Origin: JAWXUT01 sp044426075
GTDB taxonomy: Bacteria > Bacillota > Clostridia > Christensenellales > DTU072
Assembly: GCA_044426075.1 (NCBI GenBank)
Contig: JAWXUT010000049.1
Location: forward strand, 1 to 12,212
Reading direction: 5' to 3'
Length of the DNA: 12,212 nucleotides
The notes below the pieces were generated by a model. The model searched no databases, was not told where the DNA came from, and saw only the letters and a program-made list of their open reading frames with translations. Below, in pieces: positions 5,626 through 12,212 of this stretch. The translations under genes were made by a program, and so were the position numbers. Numbering within the stretch: the first letter of the stretch is position 1; the number at the start of each line of letters is the position of its first letter.

Positions 5626-7317
5626 TTATGCCTCAGATGAAGCTTCTTCTTTTGCGTTTTTGCGTATGGTTATGCGACGCTCTACAATTGATGGGTCAAG
5701 GCTTTTAGCTATGTTTGTGGCGTGGTCAGCAACCCTCTCGAGGTCGTTTATAACACCGAAGTAAATAGCTTCCGTTTCAACAGAACATATGTTTGCAGAT
5801 AGTCGTGCGATGTGTCCAGTTGAATAATCATCTTTCATATTATCAACTATATCTTCTAATTTGTAGATTTCCTCATAAATGGATTTATCTTTTGTATTTG
5901 CATAATCTTCACATAGCACAAGCATATTTTCTACAGTAGAAGACATAGCTTTAAATTCTTTTATAACTGATTTTTGCAATTTTAACTGCCCATTGTGAAG
6001 TTTTTCTGCATATTCAACAAGGTTAACAGCGTGGTCGCCGATACGCTCCATATCCGTTACAATGTGCATAGCTGCGCTAAGTTCAACTTCGTCGCTGTCG
6101 TTAAGATTATGGCTAGATAACTTAACTGCAAAGTTTGTTATGGCGTTTGTCAAGAAGTCAATGCGCTTTTCTGTATCTAAAATCGCTTGTTTTTCGCTGA
6201 TGTCTGCAGTTACAAGTGCTAGCACACCACGCTCAAAGTTGTGCCTTGCTGTTATGCCCAAACTGTAAACTTCTTTGCCAAGTTGCGCCACTGCAACAGA
6301 AGGTGTTGCCATAAGTCTATCATCTAAAAATTCCATTTTAAGTTCATCAGGCTGGGTTGCCGTTTGTGGACTATCAGGAATAATTTTAAGTACAAATTTA
6401 ACAAAATATTTGGTAAATGGCAACAGAATAAGTGTTGTTGTCAAGTTAAATGCCAAGTGGAAATATGCAATAGCCATAGCTTCAGAGCCAACTTTATCCA
6501 ACAGTGTAACAATAGGTGTTTCAAATATCAACAATATTGGGAAGAATATTATTGCGCCTATTAAGTTGAAAAACAAGTGGATAAATGCCGTACGAAGTCC
6601 GTTTTTGGTTGCACCAATTGATGCCATAAATGCCGTGATACACGTGCCTAAGTTTGTACCTAGTATGATGTACAAGCCACTGCTTATTGGCAGAACGCCC
6701 GCCATAACCATTGTTATTACAATCGAGGTTGCCGCCGATGAACTCTGTATTACTGCCGTAAATAACGCACCTACTAAAAATAGTACAAATGGATTACGCA
6801 TTGTTTCAAATACATTTAAAAATGTTTCGTTCTCACGCAAAAATTCCATATTTGTGCTCATTATATCAAGCCCGATAAATATCAAGCCCAATCCTACAAA
6901 AATTCCACCCGCAAGTTTAAATTTATCCTTTCTAGCAAACATTATTATAAATGCGCCAACTAACGCAAATGCCATAAATATTGAACTTATTGGCAACGCT
7001 TTCAATGATACTATAAACGCCGTTATTGTGGTTCCGATATTAGCACCCATTATTATTGTGGTTGCTTGATACAAACTCATTATTCCTGCATTAACAAAAC
7101 CTAGCACCATAACCGTTGTAGCACTAGAACTTTGCACAACTGCTGTTGCGCCACATCCAATTGCCACACCCAAAACTTTGTTGTCTGTAACCTTATCAAA
7201 TAACTTTTGTATATTAGAACCCGAAGCACGCTCCAAATTCTCACTCATTACTTTCATTCCGTAAAGAAATACGCCAAGTCCAGCACAAAACAACAACAAA
7301 TATGTAAATATATCCAT
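5626..7317 (-). CDS. Na+/phosphate cotransporter family protein with PhoU-like C-terminal domain
   Basis: A 563-residue NptA/YqeW-type sodium-phosphate symporter. The membrane part (about 1-315) shows the internal duplication of the family: GATAVVQSSSATT (56-68) and FTAVIQSSSAATS (186-198), each followed by a GxNxGT motif (GANIGTT 91-97; GTNLGTC 220-226). A linker leads to a cytoplasmic PhoU-like helical domain (about 335-540) with the paired metal-site motifs MERIGDHAVN (423-432) and LERVADHATN (526-535). These domains are thought to tune transport or bind phosphate-signalling partners. GAGAGG lies five bases before the ATG. An extended -10 promoter is at 7363-7371, and the ArsC-like gene follows directly. 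The protein appears full length and unbroken. Phosphate is the expected substrate, and arsenate could enter by the same route. Confidence 0.93.
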   Translation of the reverse strand: MDIFTYLLLFCAGLGVFLYGMKVMSENLERASGSNIQKLFDKVTDNKVLGVAIGCGATAVVQSSSATTVMVLGFVNAGIMSLYQATTIIMGANIGTTITAFIVSLKALPISSIFMAFALVGAFIIMFARKDKFKLAGGIFVGLGLIFIGLDIMSTNMEFLRENETFLNVFETMRNPFVLFLVGALFTAVIQSSSAATSIVITMVMAGVLPISSGLYIILGTNLGTCITAFMASIGATKNGLRTAFIHLFFNLIGAIIFFPILLIFETPIVTLLDKVGSEAMAIAYFHLAFNLTTTLILLPFTKYFVKFVLKIIPDSPQTATQPDELKMEFLDDRLMATPSVAVAQLGKEVYSLGITARHNFERGVLALVTADISEKQAILDTEKRIDFLTNAITNFAVKLSSHNLNDSDEVELSAAMHIVTDMERIGDHAVNLVEYAEKLHNGQLKLQKSVIKEFKAMSSTVENMLVLCEDYANTKDKSIYEEIYKLEDIVDNMKDDYSTGHIARLSANICSVETEAIYFGVINDLERVADHATNIAKSLDPSIVERRITIRKNAKEEASSEA

Positions 7318-7362
7318 GTATTCCTCTCTTTTCTTCTAATCTTTTATCAATCCTATAGTTGA

Positions 7363-7371
7363 ATTATAACA
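7363..7371 (-). promoter_or_regulatory. Extended -10 promoter of the phosphate transporter operon
   Basis: On the minus strand TGTTATAAT runs from 7371 to 7363: a consensus TATAAT with the TGn extension. No good -35 lies at 16-18 bp; TTGATA (7387 to 7382) is only 13 bp away, so the promoter would depend on the extended -10 or an activator. The leader is about 40 bases. The inverted repeat arm GGCAAGTT (7375-7382) lies directly upstream. Confidence 0.55.
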
Positions 7372-7374
7372 TAC

Positions 7375-7446
7375 GGCAAGTTATCAAAACTTAAAACTGC
7401 CATAAGGTTGATTTATGGCATAATTCATTATCTCAACTTGCCATAA
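7375..7446. repeat. Nested inverted repeats with three TGCCATAA copies
   Basis: GGCAAGTT (7375-7382) pairs perfectly with AACTTGCC (7435-7442). Inside it, TGCCATAA (7398-7405) pairs perfectly with TTATGGCA (7413-7420), and a third TGCCATAA stands at 7439-7446. The set lies between two minus-strand genes, directly upstream of the transporter promoter. It could be a protein-binding cluster for that promoter, the terminator of the upstream surface gene, or both. Confidence 0.5.
7386..7420 (-). terminator. Possible weak terminator of the 403-residue surface protein gene
   Basis: On the minus strand the perfect 8-bp stem TGCCATAA/TTATGGCA (7420-7413 with 7405-7398, 7-nt loop) is followed by GTTTTAAGTTTT (7397 to 7386). 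The stem is AT-rich and the T-tract is interrupted, so it is weaker than the other terminators here. It lies about 100 bp after the stop codon at 7524. Confidence 0.4.
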
Positions 7447-7523
7447 TTATATATTACCATATTGTGCCTAAAATTGTAGAATTTAAAATGTAAAATCTAT
7501 GTAAAGTCTTGCTATCCTATTAA

Positions 7524-8735
7524 TTAGATAATAGTTAGCGTGCCATATTTATCAACATAGCTGTTGTAAGTGTAGTGGATGCTGTCTTCGCCAGTAAGAC
7601 CAGATAAGGTGCCTATGTATGAGCCAACTTCGATTGGGTCGGTGCTGAAGGCTATTGTTGCGGAAACGTCGTCATTTTCTGCTATGTTTTGCACCTCTAC
7701 TTTTACGGTTTGAATGGTGCCATCGTACTCCACTGTGGTGTTGTAAACGTATATATCTAAACTTCTTTTGGCGATTGTAATTGAAAATTCCGTGGTTGCG
7801 GTTGTGCCATTTTTATCGGTTACTGTTACATCAAAACTAACGGTTCCGCTGGTGTAGGGCACGCCGTAAATTATGCCGTCAGATTGCAAAATTAAGCCGT
7901 CGGGCATATTGCTTGAACTAAAGGTGTAGCCACTATTTGAACCCGCGCTTGCTGTATATGCTATGCTAAACTCATCCATTGCATTTTTGTATGTTATTGT
8001 GGATGTGGATAAACTGCCTCCAACTATGCTAACAGGAATAGCGGTGTATGCAACTGTAATCACATAATCTTTATCAACAACGGTGTCTAAGAAAAATGTG
8101 GTTGTAGCGCCTTCAATTATCCACTTTGATGCGTAATAGCCCGTTAGACTGGGCATATCTGGTGCTACAAAATCCATTTCTGCCATTGACTTGCCACTGG
8201 TTACCTCATAGGTTGCAATAACGGTGTCGTTGTCACTTATATTTATATAATTTACGGTGTAGGTAAGGTTGCCTAACTCGTCATAAATCACTATGTTGTA
8301 GGTTGCAACAACCTCTTCCTTAACAATAATATCCATAGTTGTTTTGCCCGCAGAAACAGCATACAACACGCCTTCACTTACTTTTGCTACGCTTGTGTCT
8401 GCAATTTGAACACTGTATCCTATCAAAAATGGCTCAACGTTAACTGCAAAAGCAACTTGGCTACTGTATGATGTTGCACTACTTTCTGCAACTGTTAGCT
8501 CAATGCTCCCGCTATCATTTAATACATTTTCTAACCCATCAACGCTCACGCTAGTTGGCACGTAATCTGCACTGTTTGTCTGCATAATCACAACCACACA
8601 CACTGCAACTAAAACAGCAACAAGCACCAATACCCCTATTGCCAAGACGCGTTTTTTTGCCCTTTCTGCCTTTATCCCGCCATTTGTAGCGAATAAATTG
8701 CTTGTTCCATTATAGTTTTGTGTAGATTTATTCAT
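7524..8735 (-). CDS. Membrane-anchored surface protein with mixed Ig-like and MBG modules
   Basis: A 403-residue protein with a 29-residue hydrophilic, Lys/Arg-ended N-terminus and one membrane span (about 30-52) without a clear cleavage site. It is therefore probably a type II protein with the rest outside the cell. Modules in order: a BIG2-like Ig domain (about 60-150, with ADTSVAKVSEGVLYAVSAGK); an InlB B-repeat-like segment (about 156-208, ending GYYASKWIIEG); a putative Ig/He_PIG domain (about 245-321, with GLILQSDGIIYGVP); and an MBG-type domain (about 325-403, with VEYDGTIQTVK) that runs to the last residue. AAGGA lies nine bases before the ATG and the promoter is at 8777-8805. Such proteins usually serve in adhesion or envelope architecture, but no enzymatic domain or sortase motif is visible, so the role is unknown. 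Confidence 0.8.
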   Translation of the reverse strand: MNKSTQNYNGTSNLFATNGGIKAERAKKRVLAIGVLVLVAVLVAVCVVVIMQTNSADYVPTSVSVDGLENVLNDSGSIELTVAESSATSYSSQVAFAVNVEPFLIGYSVQIADTSVAKVSEGVLYAVSAGKTTMDIIVKEEVVATYNIVIYDELGNLTYTVNYINISDNDTVIATYEVTSGKSMAEMDFVAPDMPSLTGYYASKWIIEGATTTFFLDTVVDKDYVITVAYTAIPVSIVGGSLSTSTITYKNAMDEFSIAYTASAGSNSGYTFSSSNMPDGLILQSDGIIYGVPYTSGTVSFDVTVTDKNGTTATTEFSITIAKRSLDIYVYNTTVEYDGTIQTVKVEVQNIAENDDVSATIAFSTDPIEVGSYIGTLSGLTGEDSIHYTYNSYVDKYGTLTII

Positions 8736-8776
8736 TATAATTTTTCCTTTTTGTTGGGGTGAATCCCACTACATTA

Positions 8777-8805
8777 AATGTACCATATATTTGCAAGTTT
8801 GTCAA
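8777..8805 (-). promoter_or_regulatory. Promoter of the 403-residue surface protein gene
   Basis: On the minus strand, consensus TTGACA (8805 to 8800), a 17-bp spacer and TACATT (8782 to 8777), preceded by TG at 8785-8784 as an extended -10. The leader to the ATG at 8735 is about 35 bases. Confidence 0.65.
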
Positions 8806-8809
8806 CTTG
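8794..8809. promoter_or_regulatory. Operator-like dyad over the -35 box
   Basis: CAAGTT (8794-8799) and AACTTG (8804-8809) form a perfect 6-bp inverted repeat with a 4-bp centre. It covers the -35 hexamer of the surface protein promoter. That position fits a repressor site, but no candidate regulator is encoded next to it. Confidence 0.4.
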
Positions 8810-8844
8810 TTGATAATTCAATAGCACGTAGTAAATATTTACAG

Positions 8845-8871
8845 AAAAAGGGCGACAAATTAATGTCGCCC
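8845..8871 (-). terminator. Terminator of the giant surface protein gene
   Basis: GGGCGACA (8850-8857) and TGTCGCCC (8864-8871) make a perfect, GC-rich 8-bp stem with a 6-nt loop. On the minus strand it is followed by five Ts (8849 to 8845). It lies 28 bp after the stop codon at 8900 and upstream of the next gene's promoter, so the two surface genes are separate transcription units. Confidence 0.85.
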
Positions 8872-8899
8872 CTTTGTTGCTGTATTTTGTTGTTAATTG

Positions 8900-11800
8900 T
8901 TATACTGCGAACATTTCAAGAACAACCATAAATCCATATGCAGGAATATATACGTTTACATTGCCATCACCAAAATATGGTGTGCCTTGTTGATAGTAAG
9001 TGCTGTATGAAATTATTCCATTTGTTGCAACACCACTACTGATGTATCCGCCAGTTGCAGTTGATTCAAACATAATTGATGAATATGATGTATCTGCATT
9101 TGCAGCAGTTGAATCAATATTTGTGCCGTGGTAGCTAGTTGTGCCTGCTTTGTAATCTGCCCAACTTGCATATTCAGTATATGTACCGCCAACAGGGTCG
9201 CTTCCGCCACCGCCAACTGACATCTCGCCATAGCGTTTAAATACGCAAATTACATTCAAGTAACCAGTGCCCTCTATATCTTGAGTTAGTCTGTAACCAG
9301 TATCGCCAAGACCAGCTGAAGCGTAAGTGTCATCAAACAATGCATTTGCAGAAGCTACTTGAGTAACTAGTGAAGAAGCATTGTAAGTTACAAACCAAGG
9401 TTCATTACCGCTAAGTGTGGTTGTGATTTCGCTGTTAATTACGTTAATTGTGCAAGCAAATAGTAAGTCTACAGTGCCAGTGTAATCATCGGTTGTGGTA
9501 TCTGCATCCCAGAAATTACTATCACTGATTATTGCAGGTCCACCACAGCCATCAATAATACTATCCATAATCAACAATTCTTTAACAAATTGTACGTACA
9601 GTGTATTTTGATATGTGTTTAACATTTTACAACTATCTAATATATAAGTTTCGCTGTTCTCGCGATAATCAAGATAATCTCCAGCGTTACGATTGAAGAA
9701 GTAAGCGATATAGAAGTAGTTTGTGATGTTGTTTATTGCGCTGAAGCTTACTGTGTTAGCTTTTACTGCAATTAGTCCACCTGAGTTGTAAACAGAGCCG
9801 TTGTTTGGTGCATTACCAGTTAAACCAAGGTTAGTCCAAGTAACTTGCGCGCCATCATTTACTGACACACCCTCTACGGTCTCATAAATGTCGCCACTTT
9901 CTGGTGTTTCATATGAGTGGTAGAACATTGCTGTATGTGTTGTAATTGCGTTATCATCGCTTGAATCTGCTGTTGTTGTGCCGGTAATACCGTTTGTTTC
10001 GCCGTTTTCAACAACCATCAAGCTTATGTTTGAAGCATCAATTGTAAAGTAGTTACCTTCAATTACAACTTCTTCATCAGAAGTCATATCTCTGTTGTAA
10101 ATGCCGTTGCCGTTAACATCTCGCAAAGTGCCAAGTAGTGTTGCATCTGTTACTTTAACCGCAGCATCATAGTTATCTGTTTTTGCAATTGTGTTGCCAA
10201 GTTCATCAACCAATGTGCCATCACTCCATAGTAGTGATTTTGCAATGTCATCCATTGTGATAACTAGATCAGCTTGCAAAATGAAGTTTGAAATTTCGTC
10301 TACATCAATGTCATTTATGCCATAGTATGTTTTAAATGCTGTCCAAGTGTCTTCGTCGCCACTAAATGAGTTGCGGTTATCGTATAGTGACAATTCATAT
10401 GCCTCATAAAGGTTGTAGCCTTCCATAACAGTTACTTCTGTATCGAATGAAGCATTGCCGCTATTTCCGTTAGATGTTGTTGCCGTAACTGTAATTGTAA
10501 ATGTTTTGCCTAGAGCTTGTTCGGAGAAATTGAATGTTACGTTTGAATAATCAATATCATCAAAGTAAGTAGCTAATTGTGATGCTGTTAACTCAACGCC
10601 ATCAATCTTAATAGAAACTGAAGTTTCAATTTGACTCATTGTGTATGCTAAAAGATTATTATTGCTATCTAATCCATAAGCTACCGCTCTAAAGTGGAAG
10701 TCATTATAGTCGCCAGCATATAGTACTGTGTTATCATCACTCAAGAATCCTGCATTGTTATCAGAAGACAATGTGCTGTTTGCAACAAAATCTGTAATCA
10801 GGACACTTTCTAAAGACGTAACAGAAACTAATGAACCTGCGGTTACAACTTCATATGGAACCTGTGTTGTAACAACATTGCCATATGCATCTGTGTAGCT
10901 TACATCAAATGTCTTTGAGCCAACTTCATCTGTATCAATTTCACCAATAACAAATCCACTTGGAAGTGTAGTTTTTAGATCACTGTAATATACAATGTCT
11001 ATAGTTAAATTACTTGTTAGAAGTGTGCCGCCTACTACAACTTTACTTGGAACAGTGCCTTCTGTTACTGAGATAGTTTTTACAATTCTATTTGATTGAT
11101 AACTTGATACCTCTACTGAAACATCGTGTGTTATTGAAACACCACCATATGTTATTGTTAAGCTTGTTCCGTTATAGTCATAAGCATCTAAGCCAGTAAA
11201 TGTTAAATCACTTTCAGTTAAAGTTGTTGTTGTGCTGTTGGCTAGTGTTGCGATAACTTCTATTTTTTCTGTGTTTAGTGTGCTTGCATAGTCTATAGTA
11301 TTTGCAAGTGTACCACTTACTAAAGCAATACTCTCAACTGCTGTTAGATCAGTAGCTGCGTCTACTATTGTTACATCCCAATTTAGTGTTACAACTTTGC
11401 CGTTAACATCTGTAAATGATAACACTGCTGTTGCCTCACCCAAAATTGAACTATCTAGTGCAACTGTTACTGTTTGTGCTGATGAACTGCCATCTGCATA
11501 CACAACTTTAATATCTGCATTTGTTGTATCTAATGTATCATTTTGAGCTACCTTGTTTGCCAATGTGCCACTTGTTACAGTTATGCTTGCTGCTGTTTCA
11601 CTTGCAAGAGCCACAACCTCGTAAGAATGAGAACAAGTAACAACATTGCCATATGTATCGGTGTAGCTAATTGTTATTGACTTTGTGCCAATTGTGTCTG
11701 TATCTGCATCACTAATAGCTAAATCACTGTAAATAAAGCTTGCTGCAGAATCATCTAGATATGTTACTTTTGCAACTACTGCACTTGTATCAAGTGTTGC

Positions 11801-12212
11801 CAATCTATTAACTGTGCTTGCTGGTGCTGTTGTCAACTCAATTGCTGTTGCATATGCTGCTTGTTGGCTTGTTGTTGCTGATACAGTAACATTATGTGTT
11901 ATTGATACACCACCATATGCAATTGTTATTGATGTTGCACCCAATACTGATGTATCAATTGCTGAAATTGTCAAGTCACTTGCTGTTACACTCTCTGTTG
12001 TGCCATCTGCAAGTGTTGCTGTAATTGCAACATTTGAGGTGTTTAATGTGCCTTTGTATTCTACTGAACTTGAAACTGTTCCACTTACTAAAGCAATACT
12101 CTCAACTGCTGTTAGATCAGTAGCTGCGTCTACTATTGTTACATCCCAATTTAGTGTTACAACTTTGCCGTTAACATCTGTAAATGATAACACTGCTGTT
12201 GCTGCACCCAAA
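8900..12212 (-). CDS. Giant surface protein, C-terminal part: tandem Ig-like repeats and probable beta-helix (5' end outside window)
   Basis: The frame is open at the right edge. The first whole codon is TTG, read here as internal Leu because it lies inside a repeat; 1103 residues are visible. Residues 1-30 end one Ig-like unit. Five more units of about 80-88 residues follow in the order A, B, C, A', B' (about 33-112, 121-200, 206-285, 289-368, 377-456), with recurrent motifs TAVESIALVSGT, TYGGVSITH and YTDxYGNVVT. A further Ig-like region spans about 460-596. A helical stretch (about 598-665) leads to a region (about 690-990) rich in short strands with Asn/Gly turns, such as ILDSCKMLNTYQNTLYVQF and DGCGGPAIISD, typical of right-handed beta-helices. 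The last 110 residues are Gly/Ser/Tyr-rich. No LPxTG-type sorting signal closes the protein. A role in adhesion or envelope structure is likely but unproven. Confidence 0.8.
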   Translation of the reverse strand, partial: LGAATAVLSFTDVNGKVVTLNWDVTIVDAATDLTAVESIALVSGTVSSSVEYKGTLNTSNVAITATLADGTTESVTASDLTISAIDTSVLGATSITIAYGGVSITHNVTVSATTSQQAAYATAIELTTAPASTVNRLATLDTSAVVAKVTYLDDSAASFIYSDLAISDADTDTIGTKSITISYTDTYGNVVTCSHSYEVVALASETAASITVTSGTLANKVAQNDTLDTTNADIKVVYADGSSSAQTVTVALDSSILGEATAVLSFTDVNGKVVTLNWDVTIVDAATDLTAVESIALVSGTLANTIDYASTLNTEKIEVIATLANSTTTTLTESDLTFTGLDAYDYNGTSLTITYGGVSITHDVSVEVSSYQSNRIVKTISVTEGTVPSKVVVGGTLLTSNLTIDIVYYSDLKTTLPSGFVIGEIDTDEVGSKTFDVSYTDAYGNVVTTQVPYEVVTAGSLVSVTSLESVLITDFVANSTLSSDNNAGFLSDDNTVLYAGDYNDFHFRAVAYGLDSNNNLLAYTMSQIETSVSIKIDGVELTASQLATYFDDIDYSNVTFNFSEQALGKTFTITVTATTSNGNSGNASFDTEVTVMEGYNLYEAYELSLYDNRNSFSGDEDTWTAFKTYYGINDIDVDEISNFILQADLVITMDDIAKSLLWSDGTLVDELGNTIAKTDNYDAAVKVTDATLLGTLRDVNGNGIYNRDMTSDEEVVIEGNYFTIDASNISLMVVENGETNGITGTTTADSSDDNAITTHTAMFYHSYETPESGDIYETVEGVSVNDGAQVTWTNLGLTGNAPNNGSVYNSGGLIAVKANTVSFSAINNITNYFYIAYFFNRNAGDYLDYRENSETYILDSCKMLNTYQNTLYVQFVKELLIMDSIIDGCGGPAIISDSNFWDADTTTDDYTGTVDLLFACTINVINSEITTTLSGNEPWFVTYNASSLVTQVASANALFDDTYASAGLGDTGYRLTQDIEGTGYLNVICVFKRYGEMSVGGGGSDPVGGTYTEYASWADYKAGTTSYHGTNIDSTAANADTSYSSIMFESTATGGYISSGVATNGIISYSTYYQQGTPYFGDGNVNVYIPAYGFMVVLEMFAV
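11313..11434 (-). repeat. 122-bp perfect repeat, copy nearer the 3' end of the gene
   Basis: Identical base for base to 12081-12202, with a repeat period of 768 bp, which is 256 codons or three Ig-like units. It encodes the end of unit C and the start of unit A'. Identity covers synonymous positions as well, although the flanking repeat sequence has diverged. Confidence 0.95.
12081..12202 (-). repeat. 122-bp perfect repeat, copy at the right edge
   Basis: Second copy of the repeat at 11313-11434. After two mismatches (12203 and 12204) the match resumes to the end of the window, so the repeat may continue beyond it. Confidence 0.95.

Noticed and set aside
6275..7069. 264-residue plus-strand reading frame
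   Set aside because: It lies wholly antisense to the membrane part of the phosphate symporter. Hydrophobic codons on one strand give open frames on the other. It has no ribosome binding site.
9013..9231. 72-residue minus-strand frame
   Set aside because: Alternative frame of the giant surface gene with Gln/Leu-rich low-complexity translation.
11313..12202. CRISPR array or insertion sequence as explanation of the 122-bp repeats
   Set aside because: The repeats are in frame, spaced by a multiple of three and encode matching Ig-like segments, with no short regular spacers or transposase.
12209..12211. TTG at the right edge as the start of the giant surface protein
   Set aside because: The equivalent codon in the other copy of the repeat is an internal residue, so the gene continues beyond the window.

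Overview
The window looks like a chromosomal segment of an AT-rich, endospore-forming member of the Clostridia, probably an uncultured gut lineage. The spore-former call rests on an intact sleB-ypeB pair (spore cortex-lytic enzyme and its partner). The Gram-positive character fits the large extracytoplasmic proteins built from Ig-like modules, the purine-rich AGGAGG-type ribosome binding sites and the short, TGn-extended -10 promoters. I cannot place it more precisely without a search.

Layout. (1) Positions 1-684 hold no credible gene. They are packed with degenerate inverted and direct repeats, including an imperfect palindrome of about 120 bp, and end in a good plus-strand intrinsic terminator (647-675). 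(2) Positions 685-2986 are a plus-strand germination operon: a candidate sigma-G promoter, a 53-residue secreted or membrane peptide of unknown function, sleB, ypeB and a terminator. (3) Positions 3021-4113 carry a single gene under a near-perfect vegetative promoter. Its product is a Fic AMP-transferase-type protein with a fused VbhA-like inhibitory N-terminus and a C-terminal winged helix joined through a Val-Gly-Asn repeat linker. A stray copy of the linker repeat lies beyond the stop codon. (4) Positions 4200-5232 (minus strand) hold a membrane-anchored endonuclease/exonuclease/phosphatase-fold enzyme with its own promoter. (5) Positions 5265-7371 (minus strand) are a coupled two-gene operon: a Na+/phosphate cotransporter with a PhoU-like tail, then an ArsC/Spx-family thioredoxin-fold protein. 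(6) Positions 7524-12212 (minus strand) hold two surface proteins. One is a 403-residue membrane-anchored protein with four different beta-rich modules. The other is the C-terminal 1103 residues of a very large protein with tandem Ig-like repeats followed by a probable beta-helix. Its 5' end lies off the right edge.

How the genes fit together. SleB and YpeB act together in hydrolysing spore cortex during germination, and the small peptide is placed to be made with them in the forespore. The transporter and ArsC-like protein are translationally coupled (the ribosome binding site of the second overlaps the stop of the first), which links phosphate handling to a possible arsenate or redox function. 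The other genes appear to be independent transcription units. No mobile element, CRISPR array, tRNA or rRNA was recognised. The most unusual items are the small peptide in front of sleB, the altered inhibitory motif and recombinogenic linker of the Fic protein, the 122-bp perfect repeat inside the giant surface gene, and the structured gene-free start of the window with its orphan terminator.
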